Source of the DNA: G963675935 sp963719005 | Lineage (GTDB): Bacteria > Planctomycetota > Planctomycetia > Pirellulales > Thermoguttaceae | Assembly (NCBI GenBank): GCA_963719005.1 | Contig: CAVRAR010000005.1 | Location: forward strand, 124,001 to 188,000 | Direction: 5' to 3' | DNA length: 64,000 nt | Part shown: positions 52,777-62,537 of the stretch, piece after piece | Position numbering within the stretch: position 1 is the first letter of the stretch | How the letters are laid out: the number at the start of each line of letters is the position of its first letter | The notes under the pieces: model-generated | Told to the model about the DNA's origin: nothing | What the model saw: only the letters and a program-made list of their open reading frames with translations | Databases searched by the model: none | Program-made: the position numbers and the translations under genes

Positions 52777-54474
52777 TTACTTTCCTCCCATTCCAATCCC
52801 CTGCGTAGCCAGCCCGCGGGCGGCATTCATCGCGGCGATCTTTGCAGCCATCAGCTTGTCGTTGGCGCTGCCGGTGGTGCTGTTGTAAGCGGCCAGCGCC
52901 AGTCCGCCGCTGTCAAACGCCACCGGTTCGGTGTTGATCGCACCCGTCTGAGCATTGATTGTCACCCAGAGGTTGTTGAGATCTTCGGCGTTGCTCAGGT
53001 CGGTATTCGCCTTCACAGCCGGCGGCGTCGGTGGCACGGTATACGTTCCGACCCGTTCCCGCCTACCGATCAAAATGTAGACCGGATCGGTGACAGGCAG
53101 ACCATTAACAGAGGCGACGGCACCAGTGGACGAGAACATCACGATCAGGTCGCCCATGCCGGGTCCAAGACCGTTGCTGGCGCTCGAAAAATCGAGATCA
53201 ACCACGGTGGTAGCGGGCAGTTGCAGCGGCGTGGCGACCCCCTTCACCCAATTATTGCTGATGGTCGGTGACGGGCGAATGCTGAACGTAACCGTTAACG
53301 GCGTTGTGCCCCAGGGCACGATTTGGCCCTGACTCGTGTCGAACGAAGCGATCAATGGTTGAGTCGTCGTCCCCACACCTTTCAGGTACCCGTTTCCGTC
53401 GACTGGATTGCTAGGGGCGATTGTGTAGAGCGGCCCCTGGCCGTTGAACTGCACGGTGTCGCCTGGACGAATCGTGTTGTTCGGCAATGCACCATCGGAG
53501 AAACTGACAAAAATCTGGTTGCCGGCGCCCGGGTACGTTACGCTGGCCGTTGAACTGTACGTATCGCCGCTGAAGCCGCCGCTCGACTGTTCGCACTGGT
53601 CGGCGTTCATCGCACAGGGGATGCCGCCGCCGATGTAATGGAACGTGACGCCGCAGGGGCAGCCGGTCTCCATGGCGCGATTTCGGGCGGAACTGAGATA
53701 GATGTTCACGCCGCGGGCGGCCTCGCGGATTCGCCGCGATTCGGTGGCCGACGGCATGATCATCACCGCCGCCGTGACCAACATCAACATGATCCCGATG
53801 GTGACCAACATCTCGATCAGCGTAAACCCGCCGCGAGAGCAAGGGATTAGGGATTGGGGATTAGGGATTGGAGATTTGCGACTTGAGATTTGGGATTTGT
53901 GATTTGCGATTGCAGATTGCCGTTTAGCCGCCGCGTCCACGCGGCGCAAAATGCAGGGCCGTTCACGGCCCTTGCCGCCGAAGGCGGTATTAGGCCCGGC
54001 GTTTACGCCGGGTAGAACGACGCCCCGATCAAACTCATGTCCAGCCCCGTTCACGGGGCTCCTGCTCGGGCCGGCAACGGGGAGGAGGCCCGCCAGCGGG
54101 CCTGACAGCATATCGCGCTCGCTCGCCCTCAACCCGGCGTAAACACCGGGCCGAATACCGCCTGCGGCGGAAACGCCCGTGAACGGGCGTGTGAAAATGT
54201 GCCCGGGCCGAAGGCCCCACATTCGCCCAGCCCAGGGCAACGCCCTGGGGAGCGAGGCAAGCCCAAAATCGGTTCGGCCCAACGGGCCAATTGTTCGAAA
54301 CGTGCGGCCGCGAAGCGTTGGCCCGTTGGGCCGGGCGGCCAAAATTGCAAGCCGAAAAACGTTGATGCCGTCCCGCCACCCAGGGCGTTGCCCTGGGCTG
54401 GGCGAAGCGACGCCCCTTCGGGGCCGTCTCGCGCCGGCAACGTCGTTCGTCAGGTTGGAATTCGAGAGTCCCAT
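52777..54474 (-). CDS. GspH-like pseudopilin with ~216-codon repeat-derived N-terminal extension
   Basis: The prepilin motif SRGG-FTLIEMLVTIGIMLML is followed by an exported domain with SATESRRIREAARGVNIYLS and SDGALPNNTIRPGDTVQFN. Upstream of the motif the frame is open for about 216 codons, from ATG 54474 (1 nt after the previous stop), through a nest of palindromic repeats (53840-54440). No ATG start exists near the motif; GTG and TTG codons near 53940 are possible starts, without good ribosome binding sites. Either the long leader is translated, or the true start is a rare codon. The stop overlaps the ribosome binding site of the next gene. Confidence 0.75.
   Translation of the reverse strand: MGLSNSNLTNDVAGARRPRRGVASPSPGQRPGWRDGINVFRLAILAARPNGPTLRGRTFRTIGPLGRTDFGLASLPRALPWAGRMWGLRPGHIFTRPFTGVSAAGGIRPGVYAGLRASERDMLSGPLAGLLPVAGPSRSPVNGAGHEFDRGVVLPGVNAGPNTAFGGKGRERPCILRRVDAAAKRQSAIANHKSQISSRKSPIPNPQSLIPCSRGGFTLIEMLVTIGIMLMLVTAAVMIMPSATESRRIREAARGVNIYLSSARNRAMETGCPCGVTFHYIGGGIPCAMNADQCEQSSGGFSGDTYSSTASVTYPGAGNQIFVSFSDGALPNNTIRPGDTVQFNGQGPLYTIAPSNPVDGNGYLKGVGTTTQPLIASFDTSQGQIVPWGTTPLTVTFSIRPSPTISNNWVKGVATPLQLPATTVVDLDFSSASNGLGPGMGDLIVMFSSTGAVASVNGLPVTDPVYILIGRRERVGTYTVPPTPPAVKANTDLSNAEDLNNLWVTINAQTGAINTEPVAFDSGGLALAAYNSTTGSANDKLMAAKIAAMNAARGLATQGIGMGGK
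53840..54440. repeat. Composite repeat island inside the GspH-like gene
   Basis: Several short palindromes and tandem units are packed here: GATTAGGGATTGGGGATTAG-type repeats (53845-53905), CGTTTACGCCGG and GTTCACGGGGC units, and a long inverted repeat with CCCAGGGCAACGCCCTGGG-type arms near 54230-54260 and 54375-54400 around GGCCCAACGGGCC/GGCCCGTTGGGCC. No stop codon in the pseudopilin frame occurs across about 600 bp. Confidence 0.82.
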
Positions 54475-54475
54475 G

Positions 54476-55408
54476 TTACCGCATCTCGATTGAGTGATTC
54501 GTGATGTTGTCCTGATAACCGCCGGTTGTGAGTGGTTGCCCGAGGCTCATCGCAGCGTAGGGATTGCCGTTAAATGCTCCGGTATTGATGCCGAGCCCAT
54601 AAACACCATCCGGTCCCGCTGAATAGATCAACGGCACAAGGCGAAATGCAAAGCCGTCCACTTGTCGCGTGTCAAAGGGGTCGTGATCTGCAACCATGAC
54701 TTTTTGCGTCGTCGATATGGAGCCATCAGGCAGGATCAGTGGAGTGGAGCCCGCGGCGCCGGTATTTGCGTCTATCGGGACTACCGCAGTCGTTGGATTG
54801 CCAGATTGGATTGTCGATGGGCCGGACAATCCCAACTGAGGACAGTTGCTATATCCCGGTGCCCATCGTAACCACATAATCGGATTACCCCATCCGTCGA
54901 TGAAGCACGGCTTCCCGTCCACTATTCCGACTTCTGATTGGCTGAATTGTTGCATCGCCTCGGGATTAGCTTGGCTTACGATTTGATAGAGGCATTGTGC
55001 CCCGTCATGATCGGCGGTCGGCGGGCTTGCGGCGTAGAGTTTGTGTAGGGCCGGTTCCGGCACGCTGCCCCAAGAGAAGCTGATGGGGCTTTGCGTGACA
55101 TCGGTGGCGGCGTCGGGCATTTCCATCCTCATTAGATCGCGGATCGCGTCCAGACGCATCTGGGCCGCCTGTGGGGGCGTTTTGCCAACGGTGCTGATCG
55201 GCACCCTTCGGTTGCGATAGCCCTCATAACGCTTCATGATGATGGCGTTGAGCTTGGTGATGGTGGCTTTGGTGGCGGCCTCGGCAGACATCTGGCGGGC
55301 CGAATGCGCCACGCCCATCGTCAGCGCCGTCATGATGCCGATGATCGAAATCGTCACCAGAAGCTCGACCAACGTGAAGCCGACTGCCGACTGCCTCCTG
55401 TTCCGCAT
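54476..55408 (-). CDS. GspG-like (major) pseudopilin
   Basis: The short leader MRNRRQSAVG precedes FTLVELLVTISIIGIMTALT, a standard prepilin-peptidase site with Glu at +5, unlike the expanded leaders downstream. The 310-residue protein continues GVAHSARQMSAEAATKATIT and ends with a Pro/Gly-rich domain (VPEPALHKLYAAS, GWGNPIMWLRW). A GspG-like role as major pseudopilin is inferred from its position directly after gspF, although it is longer than classical GspG (about 145 residues). It is coupled to the GspH-like gene with a 1-nt gap. Confidence 0.84.
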   Translation of the reverse strand: MRNRRQSAVGFTLVELLVTISIIGIMTALTMGVAHSARQMSAEAATKATITKLNAIIMKRYEGYRNRRVPISTVGKTPPQAAQMRLDAIRDLMRMEMPDAATDVTQSPISFSWGSVPEPALHKLYAASPPTADHDGAQCLYQIVSQANPEAMQQFSQSEVGIVDGKPCFIDGWGNPIMWLRWAPGYSNCPQLGLSGPSTIQSGNPTTAVVPIDANTGAAGSTPLILPDGSISTTQKVMVADHDPFDTRQVDGFAFRLVPLIYSAGPDGVYGLGINTGAFNGNPYAAMSLGQPLTTGGYQDNITNHSIEMR

Positions 55409-55435
55409 GGCATCACCTCTTCCGCTTTGCGAGAA

Positions 55436-56767
55436 CTAATGGCTGCTGAGTTTGTCGATCAGCGAAATCAACGGCAAGAACAAGGCGATGACGATGAAGC
55501 CGACCATGCCGCCGAGGATCAGGATCATCAAAGGCTCCATCAATCGCATCAGCCCTTCGGTCAACACCGCGACTTCCTCGTCGTAGGTGTCGGCGACCTT
55601 GTAGAGCATCGTATCGAGCTCGCCCGTCTCCTCGCCGACGTCGACCATGTTGATGACCATGTCGTCGAAGACGCGCTGATTCATTTTTGTCAGATACAAG
55701 AGGGCGCCGATGACCGGCGGCCAGAAGAACCAGAAGAAGAGGGCCATGGGATGGAAACTCGGCCGCGAGTTTTCCTTCATCGGCTTGGCGATCGATTCGC
55801 CCTCGCGGATCGCCTCGTAGACCTTCTGGAAGATCCCCTCGAAGACGGCATTGCCCGAGGTCTCCTTGGTGATGTGCAGGGCTTCGAGGATGGGGACGCC
55901 GCTGGCCACCAGCGTGCCGAGGGTCCGCATGGATCGGGCGACGATGTTCTTCTCGACCAACTGGCCGAAGATCGGCATTTTCAGGAGGAACAAGTGCCAT
56001 CCCATCCGCCCGCCGCGGAACTTGCGTATCAGTTTCAGTATCAGCCAGATCGTCAGGGGGATGCCCGGCAGGAGATACCAATAATGGATGATGCCGTACG
56101 ACACGGCGATGAGGATCGTGGTCATTGGGGGCAGGTCGGCCTTGAAGTCGGCGAAGATGGTCTGAAACTTCGGCACGATCCACGACATGATGAAGACCAG
56201 CAGTCCCGAGGCGATGGTGATGACCACGATCGGGTAGATCAAAGCGCCCTTGACTTTGCGTTTGAGGCTTTCGGACCGTTCCTGGAACTCGGCCAGACGT
56301 TTGAGGATGATTTCCAGCGCACCGCCGGCCTCGCCGGCCTTGATCATGTTGACGTAGAGGCGGTTGAAGGCCTTGGGCGACTTGGCCATCGCCTCGGAGA
56401 GCGTGGCCCCGCCCTCGATCTCGTCGCAGACGTCGATCAGCGAGTTCTTCAGAGCGCCGCCGGTCGATTGCTGTTCGAGAATTCTCAGGCTTCGCAAGAT
56501 GGGCAGGCCGGCGTCCTGCAAAATCGAAAGCTGGCGGGTGAAGGTGGTCAGCTTTCTCGATCCCACGCCGCCTAGCGCGAAGGAGTGCGCCCGCTTGCCG
56601 CTTTTTTGCTGGGCGACGCCCTTGCGGCTCTTTTTGACGGAGAGCTTCGTAACGAAGTACCCCATCTGCTTGATCGTCGCTTGCGCCTCTTCCTGGTTGG
56701 AAGCTTCGACGACGTCCTTGATCTCCTGACCGGTTTGGTCCATCGCCTCGAAATAATAGCTGGGCAT
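55436..56767 (-). CDS. gspF: Type II secretion / type IV pilus inner-membrane protein GspF/PilC
   Basis: The polytopic platform protein has two T2SSF domains: TRQLSILQDAGLPILRSLRI with IKAGEAGGALEIILKRLAEF (first), and RTLGTLVASGVPILEALHIT with VDVGEETGELDTMLYKVADT (second), separated by membrane segments near residues 190-215 and 240-260, with a third at about 415-435. The duplicated GExTGxL-type motifs are clear. 443 residues is family-normal. It sits between the GspE-like ATPase and the pseudopilins, the usual operon order. Confidence 0.92.
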   Translation of the reverse strand: MPSYYFEAMDQTGQEIKDVVEASNQEEAQATIKQMGYFVTKLSVKKSRKGVAQQKSGKRAHSFALGGVGSRKLTTFTRQLSILQDAGLPILRSLRILEQQSTGGALKNSLIDVCDEIEGGATLSEAMAKSPKAFNRLYVNMIKAGEAGGALEIILKRLAEFQERSESLKRKVKGALIYPIVVITIASGLLVFIMSWIVPKFQTIFADFKADLPPMTTILIAVSYGIIHYWYLLPGIPLTIWLILKLIRKFRGGRMGWHLFLLKMPIFGQLVEKNIVARSMRTLGTLVASGVPILEALHITKETSGNAVFEGIFQKVYEAIREGESIAKPMKENSRPSFHPMALFFWFFWPPVIGALLYLTKMNQRVFDDMVINMVDVGEETGELDTMLYKVADTYDEEVAVLTEGLMRLMEPLMILILGGMVGFIVIALFLPLISLIDKLSSH

Positions 56768-56887
56768 GATCCCGCTCCTTCCGTATTCGCTGCGAAAACG
56801 CGGCGGCTAGTCAGATCGCTCCTCATTCCGTGCCATTTTATGCGCCGCCCTGCCGGCGGCAAGAAAACTTGCTAAACCGCAAGCGGT

Positions 56888-56940
56888 TTTGTCACTCCGT
56901 CATTCAGCACTCAGTATTCAGCATTCAGCATTCAGCAATC
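56888..56940. repeat. ATTCAGCATTCAGC tandem repeat
   Basis: CATTCAGCACTCAGTATTCA continues with ATTCAGCATTCAGC units between gspF and the upstream ATPase. The same unit forms the PilV-like start region (52740-52775); related TGATGAATGA units occur at 51365-51400, 51548-51575 and 52665-52705. Confidence 0.85.
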
Positions 56941-56944
56941 TACA

Positions 56945-58661
56945 CTATGATTCCGCGACGGTTTCGCGGATAATCTCCTCGATCGTGGTGACGCCGGAAA
57001 AGACCTTTTCCAGCCCGGAGGCCCGCAACGGCACCATGCCGGTCTGCAAGGCCAGGTCGCGAATCTGCTGCGTCGAAGCGCCGTGATTGATCAGATCGCG
57101 AAGTTGATCGTTCATGGGCAGGTACTCGAACAGCCCGGTGCGTCCCTTGAATCCGGTGTTGTTGCAGGCGGCGCAACCACGGCCGCGAAAGAACTTCTTG
57201 TCGATGACGTCGTCGGGCGTGAGGTCCAACTGGGCGAGCACTTCGGTGCTGGGGGCCGTCGGTTCGCGGCACTCCTTGCAGATCTTCCGCACCAGCCGCT
57301 GGGCGAGGATGGCTTCCAGCGTGGCAGTCAAGAGGAAGGGCGGCACCCCCATGTCGCGCAGCCGCGTCACCGTGGCGGGGGCGTCGTTCGTGTGCAAGGT
57401 GCTGAACACCATGTGCCCGGTCAGCGACGCCTGCACCGCGATTTCCGCCGTTTCCAGGTCGCGAATCTCGCCGACGAGGATCTTGTCGGGATCCTGCCGC
57501 AAGATCGAGCGCAGACACTGCGCGAAGGTGTTGCCGATGCTCGCGTCGATCGGCATCTGCACGATGCCGTCGATGTCGTACTCGACCGGATCCTCGGTCG
57601 TGATCAGCTTGTCCTCGATGATGTTCAATTCGTTCAATGCCCCGTACAGCGTCGTCGTTTTGCCCGAACCCGTCGGCCCCGTCACCAGCACGATGCCGTT
57701 GGGCTTGCGAATTACCTCGCGGAACGAACCGAGGATGCCGTCGGGCATGCCGACGGCTTCGAGGTCGAGCATGACCACCGAGCGATCGAGGATTCGCATG
57801 ACCACGCTCTCGCCGAACATGGTCGGCAAGACGCTGACGCGCAAATCGACGGGATGGCCGCCCACCGTCAGCCGGATGCGGCCGTCCTGCGGCAAGCGCC
57901 GCTCGGCGATGTTCAGGTCGGCCATCACCTTCACCCGCGTCGTGATGGCGAAGGCCAGGTGCCGCGGCGGCGGCACCATTTCGTAGAGCACGCCGTCGGA
58001 GCGGATGCGGATTTTGAATTCGTTCTCGAACGGCTCGAAATGCAAGTCGCTGGCGTGCTCCCGAATCGCCAGCAGCAGCACCATGTTCAGCAGCTTCCGC
58101 ACCGGCGCTGTCGGCCAGCGCCTCGATGCTGGTAAGATCCAAAGTGGTGCTCTTCTCCAGCGCCTGCACCGCGGCCGCCAACTCGTTGTCCTGCTCCATG
58201 TCGGCGATCAGCGTCTCGACGCTCTCGCCCCCCGCCGAGTAATAGCGATCGAGCGCTTTGAGCAGCTCCTTTTCGGTGGCGACCATCGCCTTGATGTCGA
58301 AACCGAGGAAACTCCGCAATTCGTCGATAATCGACAACTTCTGCGGATCGCACATGGCGATGGTCAGCGTGTTGTCCTCGAAGCTCAGCGGAATGATGCG
58401 ATAGAGTTGGGCCATCGGCTCGGTGATGTGCGTGAGCACGTCGGGCGGAATCACCACGTCGCTGAGACTGACCACCTGCATGCCCATCTGCTCGGCCAAG
58501 CCCTGGGCCAGTTGGTCGTCGTTGATCAGCCCCATGCCCATGGCGATCTGCCCGAGCATCTCGCCGGGCCGCTGGGCCTGCTCCTCCAACAGCATCTCCA
58601 GTTGCTCTTCGCGGAGAAAACCGAGGTCCACCAGAATCTGACCGATGCGCCGAATCGCCAT
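56945..58661 (-). CDS. GspE/PilB-type assembly ATPase (frameshift near 58106)
   Basis: The N-terminal GspE_N domain reads MAIRRIGQILVDLGFLREEQ and continues LEMLLEEQAQRPGEMLGQIA. The ATPase part shows Walker A GPTGSGKTTTLYGALNELN, the Asp box ITTEDPVEYDIDGIVQ, Walker B ILVGEIRDLETAEIA and the His box STLHTNDAPATVTRL, plus the zinc tetracysteine CKECREP...CAACNNTGFKGR. One extra base near 58106-58109 splits the frame; correction gives ADSPVRKLLNMVLLLAIREH. Reassembled length is about 571 residues. It is co-transcribed with pilT, whose stop is 2 bp before this start. Confidence 0.9.
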
Positions 58662-58663
58662 GA

Positions 58664-59785
58664 TTACTCCTCGTCGTCTTCCCGTTCGCGTGCTTCGTCC
58701 TCGTCCTCGAACATTCCCCGCTCCGCCTGAGCGATCCTGTTGAACAGATCGTCGTACGACTGGGCCTTGATGAGGATGTCGCGCTTTTCCACGAGCCCCA
58801 TCTTCCAGAGCTTGAACATGTGGTCGTCGAGCAGTTGCATCCCCTTTTTCGCGCCGGTTTGGATCGCCGAGGTGATGCGGAACGTTTTGTTTTCGCGGAT
58901 CAGGTTGGCAATGGCGGAGTCGACCACCAACATTTCGTAGGCGGCCACCCGCCCGCCGCCGATCTTCGGTATCAAGGTTTGCGAGAGGATGCCGATGATC
59001 GAAGTGGACAACTGCGTGCGAATCTGATCCTGCTGATTGGTCGGAAATACGTCGATGATTCGGTTGACGGTGCCTTGGGCGCCGGTGGTGTGCAACGTGG
59101 CGAAGACGATGTGGCCGGTCTCGGCGGCGGTGATCGCCGCCTCGATCGTCTCCAAGTCGCGCATTTCGCCGACGAGAATCACGTCGGGGTCTTGTCGCAA
59201 GGAGCGGCGAATCGCCTCGGCGAAACTGGGCACGTCAACGCCCACTTCGCGCTGGTTCACCGTCGACTTCTTGTGCGAGTGGTAGAACTCGATCGGATCC
59301 TCGATGGTGATGATGTGATGGTCGAAATTCTGGTTGATGTAATCGATCATCGCGGCCAAGGTGGTCGTCTTGCCGGAGCCCGTCGGCCCGGTGACCAGCA
59401 CCAGCCCGCGCGGCCGCGCACACAACTCGGCCAGCACCGGCGGCGTGCCCAACTCCAGAAAATCCATGACTCGGGCCGGAATCAACCGCAAGACGATTCC
59501 CACGCAGCTTTTCTGCTTGAAGACCGACACGCGGAAGCGGCCCATATCGCCGAAGGCAAAGCCGAAGTCGCTGCCGCCGACCTCCTGCAACTCCTGCTGG
59601 CATCGCTCGGGCGTAATGCTCTTCATCAGGGCCGTGGTGTCTTCCGCATCCAGTACCTTGGTTTCGAGCCTGACCAAATGGCCGTGGACGCGTAGAACGG
59701 GAGGCTGGCCGACCGCAATGTGCAAGTCGCTGGCATTGCGATTGACGACGGTCTGCAGCAGTTTGTCGATAAGGATACTAGCCAT
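58664..59785 (-). CDS. Twitching motility ATPase PilT-like
   Basis: The PilT N-terminal PAS-like domain (NASDLHIAVGQPPVLRVHGH) precedes Walker A LVTGPTGSGKTTTLAAMIDY, the Asp box ITIEDPIEFYHSHKKSTVNQ, the PilT-specific AIRRSLRQDPDVILVGEMRD (Walker B) and the His box IVFATLHTTGAQGTVNRIID. No zinc tetracysteine is present, separating it from GspE. The 373-residue length fits, although a highly acidic tail (FEDEDEAREREDDEE) is added. PilT is normally a pilus-retraction ATPase, so its presence argues for a type IV pilus-like function rather than a pure type II secretion system. Confidence 0.92.
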   Translation of the reverse strand: MASILIDKLLQTVVNRNASDLHIAVGQPPVLRVHGHLVRLETKVLDAEDTTALMKSITPERCQQELQEVGGSDFGFAFGDMGRFRVSVFKQKSCVGIVLRLIPARVMDFLELGTPPVLAELCARPRGLVLVTGPTGSGKTTTLAAMIDYINQNFDHHIITIEDPIEFYHSHKKSTVNQREVGVDVPSFAEAIRRSLRQDPDVILVGEMRDLETIEAAITAAETGHIVFATLHTTGAQGTVNRIIDVFPTNQQDQIRTQLSTSIIGILSQTLIPKIGGGRVAAYEMLVVDSAIANLIRENKTFRITSAIQTGAKKGMQLLDDHMFKLWKMGLVEKRDILIKAQSYDDLFNRIAQAERGMFEDEDEAREREDDEE

Positions 59786-59919
59786 CCGCCAAGTCTTTCC
59801 CCGCTAGAGGTGCATGCCTAGTGCCTGGGGAGCGCAGAGGCCTCTTCCGCCGTCCTTGTTCCGTAGGCGTCTAAGCCGAAAGGATTATTCGCAGCCGGTT
59901 TTCGGCCGCCAACTATTTT

Positions 59920-61638
59920 TCACTGTGCCTCGGTGCGTTTCGCCACGCGCAGGACTTCTTCAAGCGTGGTGACGCCTCGAAGCACTTTGTCGATCCCGTC
60001 CCAATAGAGCGTTTTCATGCCCTCGGTGACGGCGACTCGCCGAATCTGGTCCGTCGGCGCCGCATTGAAGGTAAGCTCGCGAATTTTCGACGACATCAAC
60101 ATCAGCTCGAAGATGCCGAGTCGGCCCCGAAAGCCGCTTCCCTGGCAGTTTCCACAGCCGGTGCCCTTTGCATAGTTGGCGTTGGCCGCCATTGCCGGGG
60201 TAATGCCGGCAATGTCGACAAGGCTCTGGGCTGGCGTATACGGATGCTTACATTTTTGGCAAACGACGCGGACCAGTCGCTGGGCCATGATGGCGACGAC
60301 GCTGCTGGAGACGAGATATGCCTGCACTCCCATGTCGATTAGACGTGTAATAGCACTGGGCGCATCGTTCGTATGTAGCGTACTGAAAACCAGGTGTCCA
60401 GTCAAAGATGCTTGAATGCCCATCTGGGCCGTCTCAAGATCGCGCATCTCACCGACCAAAATCACATTCGGCGCCTGCCGCAACATCGCGCGAATCACCC
60501 GCGCAAAATCGAGCCCAATGTCGTGGCGAATCTCGACCTGGTTCACCCCCGGTAGGTAGTATTCCACCGGATCCTCGGCCGTAATGATCTTCCGGTCCGG
60601 CGTGTTCAATTCGTTCAAGGCCGCGTAAAGTGACGTCGTCTTGCCGGAGCCCGTCGGACCGGTCACCAGAATGATGCCGTTGGGACGTTGAATGAGCCCC
60701 TTGACCTTCTGATAGTCGTCCTCGGAGAACCCCAGTTGCCGCAAACCCACCTTGATGCTGTCCTTATCCAGAATCCGCATCACCACCGACTGGCCGTGGC
60801 TGGTGGGAATCACGCTGACGCGAAGGTCGAGTTCTTTTTCCCCGACGCTGATCTTGATCCGGCCATCCTGGGTCCGCCGTCGCTCGGCAATGTCGAGTCT
60901 TGAAAGGATCTTGATGCGGGAGAGTATGGCGCCAAGCAACCGTTTTGGGGGGCTGTCGCGCTCCACCAAGACGCCGTCGATTCGGTAGCGAACGCGAATC
61001 CGGTCCTCAAACGGCTCGACGTGAATGTCCGATGCCCGCAGTTGGACGGCCTCGGTGATAATCAGTTGCACCAACCGCACGACCGGGGCGCTGCTCTCAT
61101 CGACTTCTTCCTCCCCGGCCTCGGCCTCCTGCATCGTTTCGGTGAAGTCGATGGCGGTATCGGTGAATTCTTGCAGCATCGAGTCGGCACTTTCGCCGAC
61201 GGTCTGTCCGTAGTGGCGGTTGATGGCGTCGAGGATTGCCTCGCGGGGCGCCAAGGCGATTTCGATCTGCCGGTTCAAGATAAACCGCAGTTTATCGAAC
61301 GTATCGTAGTCCATCGGGTCGCTGACGATCACGGTCAGCTTGCCGTCGGATTCGGACAGCGGCATGGCGACGTTTTCTCGCGCGACCGACTCGGGAACCA
61401 GTTCGACGACGGACGGGGGGACGGAGATTTCGCTGAGGTTGACGTAGTCGAGCCCGTGTTGCTCGGCCATCGCCCGCATGACTTCCTCGCCGGTCGCGTA
61501 GTCGAGCCGCGTCAGCGCGTCGGGCAGGCCGATGCCCAATTCGGCGACCATCTGCTGGGCCTCCGCCAGTTGGTCCGGGCTGATCTTGCCCTTCCGAATG
61601 AGGATCTCGGTGTAGTCACTCTTGCGTTTGGCAGCCAT
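59920..61638 (-). CDS. GspE/PilB-type assembly ATPase (second copy)
   Basis: It starts MAAKRKSDYTEILIRKGKIS (ATG 61638) and has the GspE_N region, then Walker A GPTGSGKTTSLYAALNELNT, ITAEDPVEYYLPGVNQVEIR, Walker B VILVGEMRDLETAQMGI, STLHTNDAPSAITRLIDMGV and the zinc site CQKCKHPY...CGNCQGSGFRGR. 572 residues, no frameshift. Its Asp-box region and N-terminus differ from the ATPase at 56945, so they are paralogues. This is the first gene of the minus-strand machine operon, with a 134-bp gap before pilT. Two PilB/GspE-type ATPases plus PilT in one operon is unusual and may mean one serves extension of a different filament. Confidence 0.92.
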   Translation of the reverse strand: MAAKRKSDYTEILIRKGKISPDQLAEAQQMVAELGIGLPDALTRLDYATGEEVMRAMAEQHGLDYVNLSEISVPPSVVELVPESVARENVAMPLSESDGKLTVIVSDPMDYDTFDKLRFILNRQIEIALAPREAILDAINRHYGQTVGESADSMLQEFTDTAIDFTETMQEAEAGEEEVDESSAPVVRLVQLIITEAVQLRASDIHVEPFEDRIRVRYRIDGVLVERDSPPKRLLGAILSRIKILSRLDIAERRRTQDGRIKISVGEKELDLRVSVIPTSHGQSVVMRILDKDSIKVGLRQLGFSEDDYQKVKGLIQRPNGIILVTGPTGSGKTTSLYAALNELNTPDRKIITAEDPVEYYLPGVNQVEIRHDIGLDFARVIRAMLRQAPNVILVGEMRDLETAQMGIQASLTGHLVFSTLHTNDAPSAITRLIDMGVQAYLVSSSVVAIMAQRLVRVVCQKCKHPYTPAQSLVDIAGITPAMAANANYAKGTGCGNCQGSGFRGRLGIFELMLMSSKIRELTFNAAPTDQIRRVAVTEGMKTLYWDGIDKVLRGVTTLEEVLRVAKRTEAQ

Positions 61639-61805
61639 GCTTGGCTCCGAAAAACGTCTTGGCAAATCAATACGACGACCGTGGCCCGCCGACGAGCCTC
61701 GGGCGAGAGTCTGTTCCGCAAAATATCACAAAAAAACTGGCGCCAATCCCTGCTATCTACCTAGATTAACGGCCCACGGCTGGAATGTCAAATCGAGCGA
61801 AGTCC

Positions 61806-62537
61806 CTACTTGTGGGGCAGTGCCTTTCCCTTCGGGAGTTTGCGCAAATATATGTTCTTGAACCACAGGGTGCTGCCGTGGTTTTGCAGTTCGATTTGGC
61901 CGGTCGGATAGATGGGCTTGTCGCGTTCCCAGTAGTTCTCCAGCACGATGTTATCGACGACCAGCTTGCCATTGAATTTCACGGTGACTTTGTCGCCGAC
62001 CATCTTAATGTAGAAGGAGTTCCATTGTCCGATGGGTCGGTCGGCGACTTTGGTGGGCTTTGAGGGATGCTTCAAGTTGTTATAGAGCCCGCCGGACCCG
62101 ACTTCGCTGCCGCCTATGGTTGGCTTGGTGAAGGGATCCCAAATTTGCACCTGCGGCGAGCCGCGCAGATAAATGCCGCTATCGCCGTGGGGACTGATTT
62201 TCCAGTCGACGTACATCTCGAAATCGCCGTAGTCCTTGGCGGTGCAGAGGCTGCGGCCGTGGCCGTTAAAGATGAGCACGCCTTTTTCCACCCGCCACCC
62301 CTTGCGCATCACCTGGTCGGCCTCTTTTTGGGCCTCGGCGGCCTCTTCGCGCGTAAGCTTGGCCCGCCGGGCGGGGTTGTCCAACGGTTCTTTCAGCAAG
62401 CCTTTCCAGCCGGTTAAGTCCTTGCCGTTGAACAGGGCGATGAAGCCCGGCGGGGGAGTGTTGTCGGCCGCCCGGGCCGATGCCAAAGCAATGAAGACCG
62501 AAACGCTGCCAAGCATAACTCGAAGCGACATTTTCAC
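61806..62537 (-). CDS. Secreted DUF1080 (3-keto-disaccharide hydrolase-type) protein
   Basis: DUF1080 proteins have a concanavalin-like fold and are abundant in planctomycetes; some act on 3-keto-glycosides. The signal peptide is MKMSLRVMLGSVSVFIALA from GTG 62537 (GGGAG 6 nt upstream); ATG 62531 is an alternative. The core shows GFIALFNGKDLTGWKGL, GWRVEKGVLIFNGHGRSLC, DFEMYVDWKISPHGDSGIYL and IGQWNSFYIKMVGDKVTVKF, then a terminal GQIELQNHGSTLWFKNIYLR. About 243 residues, the family's usual length. It is followed by no close co-directional partner. Confidence 0.88.
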   Translation of the reverse strand: MKMSLRVMLGSVSVFIALASARAADNTPPPGFIALFNGKDLTGWKGLLKEPLDNPARRAKLTREEAAEAQKEADQVMRKGWRVEKGVLIFNGHGRSLCTAKDYGDFEMYVDWKISPHGDSGIYLRGSPQVQIWDPFTKPTIGGSEVGSGGLYNNLKHPSKPTKVADRPIGQWNSFYIKMVGDKVTVKFNGKLVVDNIVLENYWERDKPIYPTGQIELQNHGSTLWFKNIYLRKLPKGKALPHK

